64,000 nt of DNA from Paracentrotus lividus (taxonomy: Eukaryota; Echinodermata; Echinoidea; Camarodonta; Echinidae): NCBI GenBank assembly GCA_940671915.1, contig CALNVZ010003433.1, positions 26,313,981 through 26,377,980 of the forward strand. Direction: 5' to 3'. The position numbers and the translations under genes are program-made. Of the stretch, positions 53,525-56,072 are shown piece after piece (the stretch's first letter is position 1; each line of letters opens with the position of its first letter). The notes under the pieces are model-generated. The model was given only the letters and a program-made list of their open reading frames with translations, had not been told where the DNA came from and made no database searches.

Positions 53525-55028
53525 CATAATCATGATGATGGTGATAGTGATGATGATGATCGTGATGATGATAAGGAGATGATGATGAATAAAAATTAGG
53601 CAAGGTAAATGATGATGGTGGTGAAGATGATGATGATGTTGATGATGAAAGTGATGATGATGGTGGTGATGATGATGATGTTTTTTTAGGATGAACTTAG
53701 TGGTGATGATGGTTATCAAGATGGTGATGATGATGATGATGATGATGAAAGTGATGATGGTGGTGATGGAGGTGATGATGGTGGTGATGATAATTTTTTT
53801 TTTAAGGATGATCTTAGTGGTGATGATCATTAAAGTGATGATGATGACGATGGTGGTAATGATGATGATGATGACGATGATGAGATGATGGTGGTGATGG
53901 TGACTAGTGCATGTAACAGTAATGGTTCTCATGTCTCACTACTCTCCTCATCATCCGTAGACTCTTCAATAAAACGAGATGATCTCAGCCACCCAGTCCA
54001 TGCAGATAACTGTCAGCTAGATCACACGGGCAAATGTCACAAACGACTGCCGGCCTTCGTCTGGAGAGACTGGAGCGCCATACTCTACCTCAACCAGGAA
54101 TTTGAAGGTGGCGAGTTCATCTTTGCTAACTTCAATCAAACAGCACAGGTACTGTGGAAAAGTCGCAGACAACATTCTTTATCCCAAGATGTTGTCCTTG
54201 CTCCATTGGTAGCCTACATGTACAGATTCATTTTGTCGAAGGCTTCCAAATGCAATGGCTAATCATATAAACTGCAGTGCACTGCTGCCTAAAAACCACC
54301 AAGAAGTCTTAACCCATTGTATACTAAGCCCGCATATATGCAGGCTGACGAAACATAGAACACCCCTCTTGTCGAGCGTTTATTTCACTCATGATTGCAT
54401 AAATATATAAAGACCTTATATAATTTAAATCATCTGATATTGATTTATTCAAAGCTGTGTATATTTACCTTTAAATGAAAAGAATTTCTTGCAAGCATGC
54501 TTGACAATCACGATTCATTCGGTTTAGTAAAAAGTTTTTTTTAGTAGGCAACGGGTTAAAAGGAACAACAGAGTACATGTACATGTAGATGATACATGAA
54601 GCAGGTTTTCTGCATCGGAAAGCATTGATACATGTAGCTCTTTTTGTAACGTGATATTTTACTTAGTTTCACTTGGAAAGCTAGGAGTATCTAGTTACAA
54701 AAAATTAAGGTATCGTCATCATCATCATCATTATTTACTTCAGTATTATATACACACCGAATTAGAACTTATAATAATCTTCCTATTGCTCCATCTCTCT
54801 CTCTCTCTCTCTCTCTTCTAGGCTGTAGTCAGTCCAAAATGTGGACGTCTTGTTGGCTTTTCAGCCGGTGAGGAAAATCTACATGGTGTAAAGGGGGTGC
54901 TCCATGGACGTCGCTGCGCCCTTGCTATGTGGTACACTTTGGACCCTCGGTTCCGAGAACTGGAGTTCTTCCATGCCGCTGACCATCTTAACCTCCTATA
55001 CGAAGCAGAATATAAACAGCAACATTGA
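3678..55028 (+). CDS. P3H: Leprecan-family collagen prolyl 3-hydroxylase gene, whole span (11 coding exons)
   Basis: The encoded enzyme should hydroxylate C3 of specific prolines in procollagen in the endoplasmic reticulum, using Fe(II), O2 and 2-oxoglutarate; this rests on family knowledge. Seen directly: four CxxxC motifs in the amino half (exons 1, 1, 3, 4), repeated PYSYLQFAYYK / SHYHFLQFAYYK TPR-type segments, and a carboxy-terminal dioxygenase fold with HADN, LHGVKGV and GRRCALAMWYTLDP. Exon phases are 0,0,1,1,0,0,0,0,1,0 and all junctions keep frame. With the short exon 5 the product is about 1157 residues from the first Met, against 736 for human P3H1; the excess is mostly exon 6. No KDEL-type tail is present. 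The exon 5/6 connection and the start codon are the uncertain points. The gene could equally be named P3H1- or P3H2-like. Confidence 0.88.
4310..5640. repeat. GATGGT-rich satellite-like block with higher-order repetition
   Basis: GATGAT/GGTGGT strings dominate. Longer words recur: TAAATGTTGAACCTG at about 4557 and 5560, with a variant CATGCTGAACCTGAATG at about 5688. T-run followed by ATGGTGCTGAT..C.AAGTAATGGTGGTGG occurs at about 4885 and 5221. Roughly kilobase-scale segments appear duplicated over a trinucleotide background. Open frames (Met/Val/Asp/Gly or Ile/His/Thr strings) are not genes. Confidence 0.8.
6534..6557. repeat. 24-bp perfect palindrome
   Basis: AATCCTACTAGT is followed directly by its reverse complement. 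It sits in intron 1, next to TAGGCCTACATGTACATGTA. No function is evident. Confidence 0.8.
7623..7775 (+). CDS. P3H: P3H exon 2: TPR-like segment
   Basis: The acceptor is a long CT/T tract with CAG at 7620-7622; the donor is CAT|GTAAGT. The exon has 51 codons, phase 0 at both ends. It reads SGLYEQAVAAAYTYLQ ... MQNNLDYYRNVHGIDD. This fits the human P3H1 pattern LEKAVAAAHTFF ... MQQNLDYYQTMSGV. The exon is too short to have its own long open frame and was found by following homology and splice signals from exon 1. Confidence 0.9.
7776..9250. other. P3H intron 2, left part
   Basis: AT-rich non-coding sequence between exon 2 and the DIRS-like insertion. It holds one candidate MITE (8436-8713) and otherwise nothing I recognise on either strand. 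Confidence 0.7.
8436..8713. mobile_element. Candidate MITE with 13-bp TIR and AAAT target duplication
   Basis: GGCCAGTGGTAAA at 8436-8448 is exactly inverted at 8701-8713 (TTTACCACTGGCC). The flanking four bases are AAAT on both sides. At 278 bp with no coding capacity it fits a non-autonomous DNA transposon. With only 13 bp of TIR and one copy seen, this is moderate evidence. Confidence 0.55.
9256..9445 (+). repeat. DIRS-like element, left inverted terminal repeat
   Basis: Contains GAAATATACATTTGCCTACC, CCTCAAATCGCCATAAATCG, CCCCCCATGAATGGCGCCCT and GCGGCCGCGCGCGATCTAAT. Each is found inverted in 16530-16738. Agreement weakens beyond about 9425. The outermost base is not certain because the terminal words differ (TGATTTACTTCAATAG here; TATTTACGATATGG inverted at the right end). 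Confidence 0.85.
9446..9837 (+). promoter_or_regulatory. DIRS-like element 5' leader
   Basis: T-rich, non-coding leader between the left repeat and the first ATG. It ends CTCTCTCTTCTTATTTTCAG directly before ATTCATCATG, which has the look of a 3' splice site, so a spliced leader is possible. No promoter element could be named. Confidence 0.4.
9838..10169 (+). pseudogene. DIRS-like element: truncated gag-like start
   Basis: ATG 9838 opens a 55-codon frame (MSNFLLALLHIKEAGEEISE...) that stops at 10003-10005. The stop overlaps a perfect donor consensus, GTGAGT at 10002-10007. So either the frame is spliced, is broken by an indel, or the donor is chance. The position suits the gag-like first protein of DIRS elements, but I cannot recognise a gag domain in 55 residues. 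Confidence 0.45.
10170..12491 (+). repeat. 1.15-kb tandem duplication within the DIRS-like element
   Basis: Copy 1 is about 10170-11323 and copy 2 about 11324-12491. Both begin AGATCTAAAACGGTT and run collinearly through ACCGGATCGAGCTCGG, GCGGAGATTC-type and GTAGAGCTTCCTTT words to CGTTCCAGAT. The junction has AGAT microhomology. The copies differ mainly by one-base insertions or deletions every 30-60 bp and very few substitutions. Older duplicates accumulate substitutions; this indel-only pattern points to unpolished long-read sequence. Frames are broken throughout, so no protein is called. Confidence 0.85.
12725..13291 (+). pseudogene. DIRS-like element: gag-like carboxy region
   Basis: A 188-codon open stretch (MADMLETGKNSLLKSDKGDA...) precedes the reverse transcriptase. 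Its charged Lys/Glu-rich tail runs through SSKLLF. It then shifts frame into Ser/Gly/Arg-rich linker sequence near 13210-13300. Position and composition fit the gag-like part of a DIRS element. No zinc knuckle or other named motif is visible, so the assignment is by context. Confidence 0.5.
13292..14290 (+). pseudogene. DIRS-like reverse transcriptase, frameshifted
   Basis: Successive frames supply the expected blocks in order: RLRKFLPAWKSITDDVFVL near 13471, FVIPKRSGSLRMILNMKRIN near 13717, then a shift to LDLSDAYFHVPIDPSSRD near 13857 and FKALPFGLRPAPRVFTRVV. After another shift comes the catalytic YLDDWLLVANSE near 14055 and INWSKSEF..TPIYLGAQLD. The YLDD active-site box and LDLSDAYFHVPI are intact as words. 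At least three frame changes separate them, so no full-length enzyme is encoded in the sequence as given. Confidence 0.85.
14520..14890 (+). pseudogene. DIRS-like RNase H domain, frameshifted
   Basis: TVTTDASLQGWGAIV (about 14538-14585) carries the first acidic residue. A shift then leads to HINVLELLSVLFVLQRF and LILTDNTSVKAYINKQGG (near 14710-14760). After another shift comes LIADFLSRG near 14868, with the last acidic residue. This is the usual RNase H order following a DIRS reverse transcriptase. Confidence 0.8.
14891..15360 (+). pseudogene. DIRS-like conserved segment between RNase H and recombinase
   Basis: The frame continues with WMLSPHVFELVIQRFGSLEI, DLFATSLNNRLPRFCSR, AYAFPPFKLIPMVLRKIRED and LIAPHWPGRAWFQDLLPLL. 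These words are typical of the region after RNase H in metazoan DIRS-type elements, where a methyltransferase-like domain has been described. I recognise the element type from them but do not assign an activity. Confidence 0.65.
15440..16344 (+). pseudogene. DIRS-like tyrosine recombinase, frameshifted
   Basis: IADFLISLFDKGRSISTIRG (near 15480) is the amino-terminal core-binding helix pair. AISSGQRRSSLHALS (near 15770) holds the first catalytic Arg. After further breaks, KAHQTRSISSSWALF (near 16150) gives the HxxR box, KAAFWRSANSF the following W position, and FTSFYLRDV the nucleophilic Tyr. At least three interruptions (near 15560-15700, 15980 and 16080) prevent a continuous protein. This replaces an integrase and confirms the DIRS assignment. 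Confidence 0.85.
16391..16740 (+). repeat. DIRS-like element: internal complementary region and right inverted terminal repeat
   Basis: GGTAGGCAAATGTATATTTC at 16395 is inverted relative to the left end (9264 onward). The TTATTTACGATATGG stretch at 16449 is inverted again at 16699 onward. GATCGCGCGCGGCCGC through GGTAGGCAAATGTATATTTC (16553-16704) is the full inverted copy of the left repeat. This compound arrangement matches the DIRS terminal repeat plus internal complementary region thought to template a circular intermediate. Confidence 0.8.
16741..17244. other. P3H intron 2, right part
   Basis: Non-coding AT-rich DNA between the DIRS-like element and exon 3, ending in a T-rich tract and GCAG. 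Nothing else is recognisable; an 80-codon open frame here has no family resemblance. Confidence 0.7.
17245..17416 (+). CDS. P3H: P3H exon 3: third CxxxC block
   Basis: Acceptor is CTTTTTTTTTGCAG; donor is GCAT|GTAAGT. The exon enters in phase 0 and leaves in phase 1 (57 codons plus one base; split codon TAT, Tyr). It encodes KYFLEGYQAHHDEKW.. and a CRALC motif followed by EGKYD. The family pattern is ECRALCEGPYDYDGYNYLEY..LFQAITDHYI. The tail DLYEAIA then YHYASTLYCKNQC in exon 4 follows that order. Confidence 0.9.
17669..17741. mobile_element. Short hairpin derivative of the 18304-18537 MITE family
   Basis: ATAAAGTACCGAAGTGTTAA is inverted in ACATCACACTTCCGTACTTTAT, and the arms nearly meet. 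The core GTACCGAAGTGT..ATGTCATA is the same terminal motif as in the larger element 600 bp downstream. This looks like a fold-back relic that kept only the two ends. Confidence 0.6.
18304..18537. mobile_element. MITE with long inverted arms
   Basis: TATAGAGTACTGAAGTGTGA at the left is inverted at the right (CAACACTTCGGTACTCTATA, ending 18537). A second inner pair, TTGCTGGTTCTAAAC and GTTTAGAACCAGTAAC, lies on the same axis, so the arms extend toward the centre. About 234 bp, no coding capacity. Confidence 0.75.
19397..19459. repeat. (CAA)n/(CAAA)n microsatellite
   Basis: About twelve CAA units run into eight CAAA units with one CGAA variant. It sits in intron 3. Confidence 0.9.
20275..22096. 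mobile_element. TIR-bounded element of about 1.8 kb
   Basis: TATATGTGATACGTC..GTCGAAATGAGAGA at 20275-20310 is inverted at 22060-22096 (TCTCTCATTTCGACGTGACG then CATCACATATA). The interior holds a perfect palindrome and only short open frames (69 and 67 codons) with no resemblance to a transposase. It fits a non-autonomous DNA transposon. TIR identity is good over roughly 35 bp; no clear target duplication was found. Confidence 0.6.
20568..20638. repeat. Perfect 71-bp palindrome (35-bp arms, 1-bp loop)
   Basis: The left arm starts CACATGGTTTTGTTTATTGG and ends CGGTCATG. A single A separates it from the exact reverse complement. All 35 positions pair. Such a structure would be prone to deletion or cruciform extrusion. 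It lies inside the 20275-22096 element. Confidence 0.95.
23600..24120. other. C/T-rich intronic stretch
   Basis: Pyrimidine-rich sequence with a C run near 23901-23914. TACCATGGCGACTTCNCAGAGCCCTTT occurs at about 23733 and again at about 23966. Short open frames here show no family resemblance. Confidence 0.5.
25030..25235. repeat. Tandem duplication of about 110 bp
   Basis: Both copies contain CAATGTTGTTGATGTATATTG, then TTTATAATT, a T-rich run, AAATCAAATAAAGAGAACCC and TGTGGAAGGGCC. ATGATCAATGATCATCAATG lies at the junction. The copies are almost identical apart from the T-run, so the duplication is recent. Confidence 0.85.
26791..27237. mobile_element. Foldback MITE with nested TAGCGCGCTA motifs
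   Basis: GGCACTGCTGCACTAGCTCG at the left is inverted at the right (CGAGCTAGTGCAGCAGCGCC). Further inverted pairs inside (GGTCCTGCATTAGCTCAAGC at about 26876 against GCTCGAGCTAGTGCAGGACC at about 27015) and several AAATAGCGCGCTATTT words show the element is built from repeated copies of its own end. No open frame. Confidence 0.8.
27441..27510 (+). pseudogene. Decayed tandem copy of the 3' splice site and start of P3H exon 4
   Basis: TTGTAGATCATAATGTATCC aligns with TTGTAGATCATTATGCATCC at the real junction 120 bp downstream. AGTTGGCGGTCCAGGAGCAG TAGCTAGCTGGTCAAATCAC aligns with AGTTGGCTGTCAAGAATTAG TAGCAAACTGGTTGATGAC. The copy lacks about 20 bp that encode the CKNQC region and reaches an in-frame TAG after 14 codons. 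If its acceptor were used the product would be truncated. Confidence 0.65.
27560..27685 (+). CDS. P3H: P3H exon 4: fourth CxxxC block and TPR-like segment
   Basis: Acceptor is CTATTTGTAG; donor is AAAG|GTAAGA. Phase 1 in, phase 1 out. It reads HYASTLYCKNQCESWLSRIS and ends SSHYHFLQFAYYK, the second copy of the family's HYNYLQFAYYN signature (the first ends exon 1). The CKNQC motif completes the set of four. Confidence 0.92.
27686..28195. other. P3H intron 4
   Basis: A 510-bp non-coding intron, ending in CTCTCTTTCCATCAG. Nothing further is recognised. Confidence 0.8.
28196..28419 (+). CDS. P3H: P3H exon 5, short form (spliced to exon 6)
   Basis: Phase 1 in; VDDVQNAVKSALSYLLLLPK and DEVMLQNLAFY match the family's YTQAVECAKTYLLFFPNDEV/MNQNLAYY. 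At 28417-28422 GAG|GTAATG is a phase-0 donor. That is the phase required by exon 6, whose other two frames close within a few codons. It is the strongest phase-0 donor I can see in this exon. Use of this donor joins EEDAEE to FLNPDKD. The choice is inferred from consensus, not from transcripts. Confidence 0.7.
28196..28884 (+). CDS. P3H exon 5, long form: CRTAP-like carboxy terminus ending at a stop
   Basis: Read past the donor at 28420, the frame stays open for 155 more codons to TAG 28882-28884. TKMLDFAKKNFWEEDAEEVM followed by KRLDGMLNKFDVDEG resembles the end of vertebrate CRTAP (FAKEN..DDDEGEVVEYVDDLL as I recall it). An acidic run at about 28462-28540 and a basic, helical stretch (LNDAKKYAEEARRYRQIIED) follow. 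Such a transcript would encode about 570 residues with the TPR/CxxxC half and no dioxygenase. No KDEL tail is seen. The last 50 codons are low-complexity (Glu/Thr/Gly), so the true end may lie slightly earlier by splicing at a weak donor. Confidence 0.65.
31102..31107 (+). terminator. Possible polyadenylation signal for the CRTAP-like transcript
   Basis: AATAAA lies 2.2 kb downstream of the stop at 28884. The distance is long and an AT-rich intron will contain such words by chance, so this is weak. Confidence 0.2.
32100..33314. mobile_element. 1.2-kb foldback element with CCCACGAGACCGAC-array termini
   Basis: The left end (GGCCTATAATATTTGGG then CCCACAAGACCGACACCCAC) is inverted at the right (GTGGGTGTCGGTCTTGTGGG, then CCCCTAATATTTAGGCC). 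Each terminus, about 250-300 bp, is an irregular array of CCCACGAGACCGAC-like 14-mers (about ten per side) with spacers. The middle (32400-33040) holds purine-rich and G/C-run sequence without a convincing frame. Confidence 0.85.
33377..33440. repeat. Degenerate fragment of the 48652-49445 repeat family
   Basis: ATGCCTCCGCCTCCGAATGT..GGCACCGAAACATCATGTTTT..GGGTTGTCTGTCC resembles the first 60 bp of the two full copies elsewhere in the window (ATGCCTCCGCCACCGAAGGT...). The rest of the repeat is absent. Confidence 0.7.
35134..35395. mobile_element. MITE with TTA target duplication
   Basis: TGGTGGTA at the left and TACCACCA at the right bound arms that pair over most of 262 bp. Inner words include TTGAGACGGTTTTGAG / TGAAAACCGTCTCAA and TTTGAAACTTGTC / GACAAGTTTCAAA. 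TTA flanks both ends. A three-base TWA duplication is a PIF/Harbinger habit, so that superfamily is a reasonable guess. Confidence 0.7.
37077..37609. mobile_element. MITE copy 1 with internal TATTTCTTTGTTTTTCCTTC repeats
   Basis: GGTGGTTTCACACCTGCCCA at the left is inverted at the right (TAGGTGTGAATCCACC). It shares the ACGCGTAATATTCCCGAAGA, GATCGGGTATT and GGTCGCGGGAACTTTTG words with a second copy at 39103-39916 in opposite orientation. Its interior holds about three units of a roughly 42-bp pyrimidine-rich minisatellite. Confidence 0.85.
38083..38125. repeat. (CT)n microsatellite
   Basis: CT repeats with a few interruptions inside a longer pyrimidine-rich stretch that extends to about 38345. 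Confidence 0.85.
39103..39916. mobile_element. MITE copy 2 (inverted relative to copy 1) with expanded minisatellite
   Basis: GGTGGATTCACACCTGCCCG at the left; inverted CGGGCAGGTGTGAATCCACC at the right. The interior, about 39244-39690, is a minisatellite of about ten units of roughly 42 bp (AAGGAAAAACAAAGAAATAC then ATAAGGAA.GAGAAGAAAG). The array accounts for this copy being about 280 bp longer than copy 1. Phe/Leu/Ser-rich open frames on the minus strand are the reading of this array and not genes. Confidence 0.88.
41328..41447. mobile_element. 120-bp MITE with CAGTGGCGGATCC ends
   Basis: CAGTGGCGGATCCAGG at the left; CCCGGATCTGCCACTG at the right, with one mismatch in the outer 13 bases. 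CTATG directly flanks both ends. The CAGTGGCGGATCC terminus is widespread among small animal DNA transposons. Confidence 0.8.
42668..43133. mobile_element. TTAA-flanked MITE, family A copy 1
   Basis: AGCTGGTGTATAGTTT at the left and AAAACTATACACCAGGT at the right, with TTAA immediately outside both. A second copy is at 61872-62281. Shared interior words include AAACCAATGGGGATTC, GTCGGGGACCCG and GCAATGTGGACAACATG. The TTAA target suggests mobilisation by a piggyBac- or Kolobok-type transposase; this is inference. Confidence 0.82.
43138..43529. mobile_element. TTAA-flanked MITE, family B, abutting family A
   Basis: AGTTGGGGTATCGTTTTG at the left and AATACCCCAGCT at the right, TTAA outside both ends. 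It shares the central TTAA (43134-43137) with the preceding element, so two different elements stand head to tail on one target word. Confidence 0.65.
45242..45413. mobile_element. 172-bp hairpin MITE
   Basis: Arms of about 55 bp: AGGTACCTTCCCAAAAGTTA..GCTGCGTGAACGCCGCACAG on the left and the inverse on the right, with three or four mismatches. The short centre contains no coding potential. Confidence 0.85.
46691..48166 (+). CDS. P3H: P3H exon 6: 492-residue acidic region
   Basis: Acceptor: CTGTTTTTCTATCTCAATCAG; donor: CCG|GTAAGA; phase 0 on both sides, 492 codons without a stop. It opens FLNPDKDIEVEDGSGPDYLG, then alternates mixed stretches with Asp/Glu runs (GKEDEEEDVEALLEKAKERI; YLDDDEDEEIMGDVEFYPSD; DIDDDDVGG). 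Its last 40 residues (LTSEEKRVQKLLDGEV..., ENAYFLLKDLP) lead into the catalytic half and take the place of the short REGGPLLYEG-type linker of vertebrate P3H1. I recognise no domain. Roles such as Ca2+ binding in the ER are speculation. Because it is phase-symmetric it could be skipped without breaking frame. Confidence 0.8.
48167..48651. other. P3H intron 6, left part
   Basis: Ordinary AT-rich intron. Positions 48624-48650 are a diverged copy of the sequence just upstream of exon 7. Confidence 0.7.
48652..49445. mobile_element. Dispersed repeat with AGGTCA arrays, copy 1
   Basis: Begins with a GCCTCCGCCACCGAAGGTGG/CGGAGGC hairpin and GTCCGTCCGTACGTCC runs. It continues with about four units of roughly 158 bp (CGTTATCGCGATATCTCAAG .. 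AGATATGAGCTTCAAACT .. GGAGTATGTAGGTCAAAGG). It ends CGACCGTGCGCGGTCGAGG, ATTCATCTTGTTTTT. A second full copy lies at 62394-63200 and a fragment at 33377. It has no open frame of note. Confidence 0.85.
48838..49340. promoter_or_regulatory. Four clusters of AGGTCA nuclear-receptor-type half-sites within the repeat
   Basis: AGGTCAAAGGTCA, a perfect DR1 word, occurs at 48838, 48996 and 49312, with a mutated version (AGGTTTAAGGTCA) at about 49154. In each cluster GGGTCA and another AGGTCA follow at spacings of 1 and 3. DR1 sites are recognised by RXR/HNF4-type receptors in animals. That any receptor binds here is inference. Confidence 0.5.
49446..49500. repeat. Duplicated intron end/exon 7 start, with decoy acceptor
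   Basis: ACAGGAATTAGAAATAGTGATGAG (49446-49469) resembles the real junction ATAGGAATTAGAAACGATGATGAC (49498-49521). CTCACGATTGTCTTGAACA upstream of the repeat (48624) resembles CTCATGATTCTCTTGAACA (49470). A tandem duplication of about 50 bp was apparently split by insertion of the 48652-49445 repeat. The decoy frame stops at TGA after eight codons. Confidence 0.7.
49501..49608 (+). CDS. P3H: P3H exon 7: start of the dioxygenase half
   Basis: Acceptor TTTTTTATAG; donor GAT|GTAAGT; phase 0/0, 36 codons. It reads MMTDDQLNGSNRVVADGIAA and DQECSALLQLLD. The family pattern is LLNGSQRVVMDGVISDHECQELQRL. This is the amino-terminal part of the prolyl hydroxylase domain. Confidence 0.93.
49609..50265. 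other. P3H intron 7
   Basis: Contains C/A runs near 49880-49910, a 27-base A run at 50041-50067, and a C run at 50160-50173. The rest is nondescript. Confidence 0.8.
50266..50361 (+). CDS. P3H: P3H exon 8: GDGYKGKKSPHT segment
   Basis: Acceptor TTGAATAG; donor GAT|GTAAGT; phase 0/0, 32 codons. It reads AKQGDGYKGKKSPHTRYENF and EGLTVKDAVD, parallel to the family's SGDGYRGQTSPHTPNEKFYGVTV. This is a well-conserved part of the catalytic domain. Confidence 0.94.
50362..50905. other. P3H intron 8 with a 118-bp tandem duplication
   Basis: About 50395-50515 and 50516-50635 are two copies (TGTACAT.AATGGACTTTCAC .. AATCATGTCT.GGTACTGACT .. TTTATGGTT). The remainder is plain intron ending TGTATGAATTCCAG. 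Confidence 0.8.
50906..51056 (+). CDS. P3H: P3H exon 9: helical segment and LVCRSA
   Basis: Acceptor GAATTCCAG; donor CCAG|GTATCT; phase 0 in, 1 out. It encodes AAQAGRIPLLYPTIYMHLAE, RSRQYLQRHFQL and FFSFTHLVCRSAGP. The family version is YYNVTEKVRRIMESYFRLDTPLYFSYSHLVCRTA. Splicing to exon 10 forms a GAC (Asp) codon and gives GPDSSIKRDDLSHPVHADN. Confidence 0.92.
52484..52625. promoter_or_regulatory. Intronic cluster of CCAATCAG and GCTCATGANNNATTCATG words
   Basis: CCAATCAG occurs at about 52489 and 52584. GCTCATGAATCATTCATGG, GCTCATGATTTATTCATGAA and GCTCATGAAGTATTCATGTG occur at about 52528, 52551 and 52609. CCAAT boxes and repeated palindromic words are promoter-like. No transcription start could be identified, so a regulatory role is only a possibility. 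Confidence 0.3.
53380..53905. repeat. GAT microsatellite block with longer internal duplications
   Basis: About 22 consecutive GAT units at 53456-53523, then mixed GATGGT. AAGGAGATGATGAT.AATAAA AATTAGGCAAGGT.AATGATG occurs at about 53421 and 53571 (150-bp period). GGATGA.CTTAGTGGTGATGAT occurs at about 53689 and 53805. It ends only 55 bp before exon 10, so length changes here alter the distance to that acceptor. Confidence 0.88.
53961..54148 (+). CDS. P3H: P3H exon 10: Fe(II)-binding HxD
   Basis: Acceptor CATCCGTAG; donor CACAG|GTACTG; phase 1 in, 0 out. The HAD iron ligands are His (53999-54001) and Asp (54005-54007) within LSHPVHADNCQL. It continues KRLPAFVWRDWSAILYLNQE and FEGGEFIFANFNQTAQ, matching the family's YTFRDYSAILYLNGDFDGGNFYF. 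All expected catalytic residues are present. Confidence 0.95.
54149..54821. other. P3H intron 10, ending in a (CT)n polypyrimidine tract
   Basis: Plain AT-rich intron. The acceptor of exon 11 is supplied by a CT microsatellite (about 54794-54816) followed by TCTAG. Confidence 0.85.
54822..55028 (+). CDS. P3H: P3H exon 11: distal His, 2-oxoglutarate Arg and carboxy terminus
   Basis: Phase 0, 68 codons and TGA. CGRLVGFSAGEENLHGVKGV carries the distal iron-binding His (codon 54882-54884). GRRCALAMWYTLDPRF carries the 2-oxoglutarate-binding Arg (codon 54912-54914 by alignment to GQRCAIALWFTLDP). The protein ends EAEYKQQH. Vertebrate P3H1 continues for about 50 residues to KDEL; here that extension and any HDEL/KDEL signal are absent, so ER retention would depend on partners or another exon not found. 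Confidence 0.94.
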   Translation, partial: AVVSPKCGRLVGFSAGEENLHGVKGVLHGRRCALAMWYTLDPRFRELEFFHAADHLNLLYEAEYKQQH

Positions 55029-55149
55029 CGTATGAATGAGAATTCTACGATTTTACTCAAATGTCTATGTGGTACTATGCACTAGAGTAAGAATGTATAA
55101 GTACTACAGAGATGCTAGCCAGTATGGTTTTATTTTCAAAATTATCAAC

Positions 55150-55155
55150 AATAAA
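55150..55155 (+). terminator. Candidate polyadenylation signal of the P3H gene
   Basis: AATAAA 122 bp after the stop codon, followed by A- and T-rich sequence. Another weaker candidate, GAAATAAAAC, is at about 55534. Confidence 0.5.
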
Positions 55156-55547
55156 AAAAGGAAAGAATTTTTTTTTTATTTGTTTTTTTTTCTTCTTGTT
55201 AATTTATTCTTGTAAGGTTATAAACACAAACAATCTGTCTAATTATAGGCTGTTAACCCTTTCATTCTCAGAGGCTATGTAAACAGGGCAGCTCATCCCT
55301 TGAAGATACATGTACTTGCCATTTTTTTTTTATTATTATTTTTTTTTTTAAGACCTGTCGAAACCTTTCAAAAAATATTTATAAGTTGACTTGTAAAAAA
55401 AAAAGAAGAGAAAAATGTAGTCAGGTTTGGGATGTTTTAGGGGCTATATTGAGTTAAAATTGGAAAGGTGTGTACGGGCGGTTCAAAGACTCAGAGAAAG
55501 CTGAAGGACAGTTGGCTACTGAAAGTTCAGAATGAAATAAAACAAAA

Positions 55548-55744
55548 CACTGTATGAGCCATATATTTCGCTGGGGATTTATTGTTGAAAATTTTGTGAG
55601 TCAGTCTTCGCGAAAATTCCCAATTAAAAAATTAGGCCATTTATAGTTATGATCACATATTACAAAATTCATGAAATTTTGTGAACTAGTCCAAAATTGT
55701 GAAAAATATATGTACGCAAAATAATATATATGGGCTTATACAGT
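55548..55744. mobile_element. MITE with ACTGTATAAGCC-type ends, copy 1
   Basis: CACTGTATGAGCCATATATT at the left is inverted at the right (ATATATGGGCTTATACAGT). TTCGCGAAAATTC occurs in the interior. The same end motif recurs at 61083-61285, and a partial relative may lie at 24690-24760 (CGCGAATATTTCCACGATTACAGTA). Confidence 0.75.
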
Positions 55745-56037
55745 ATTTGAAAACTAGTTTGAATATGAATACTGTAAGAAATTTCACCTGGTGTTCAAAA
55801 AAATAAATATTGAAGATGAGGCAGAGTTATTACCAAGATGTTCTGTGATCATTGACAGCAAATATGTGATTAAGATGAGTTACTCTTGATCATGACATGT
55901 AATTTTAAAAGATCGAAAAAAAAAAAAAATCTTCTGTTACATTTATATTGTTTATGTGCACTGTATACGACAGTAGAAGTACATGTGTATGTTTCTTCCC
56001 CCACCCTCTCTCTCTCTCTCTCTCTCTATGATCACTG

Positions 56038-56072
56038 CCCCCCCCCCCCCCCCGCCCCCCCCCCCCCCCCCC
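56038..56072. repeat. 35-bp C tract, G-quadruplex/i-motif prone
   Basis: Two C runs of about 17 bases separated by a single G, preceded by (CT)n. The complementary strand is an uninterrupted-G-type sequence able to form quadruplexes. Length in homopolymers of this size is unreliable. Confidence 0.7.

Larger units (their letters stand above)
51057..53960. other. P3H intron 9
   Basis: 2.9-kb non-coding intron. It contains a CCAAT/repeated-octamer segment (52480-52630) and a GAT microsatellite block (53380-53905), and ends CTCACTACTCTCCTCATCATCCGTAG. An 83-codon open frame at about 52278 on the minus strand has no family resemblance. Confidence 0.75.
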
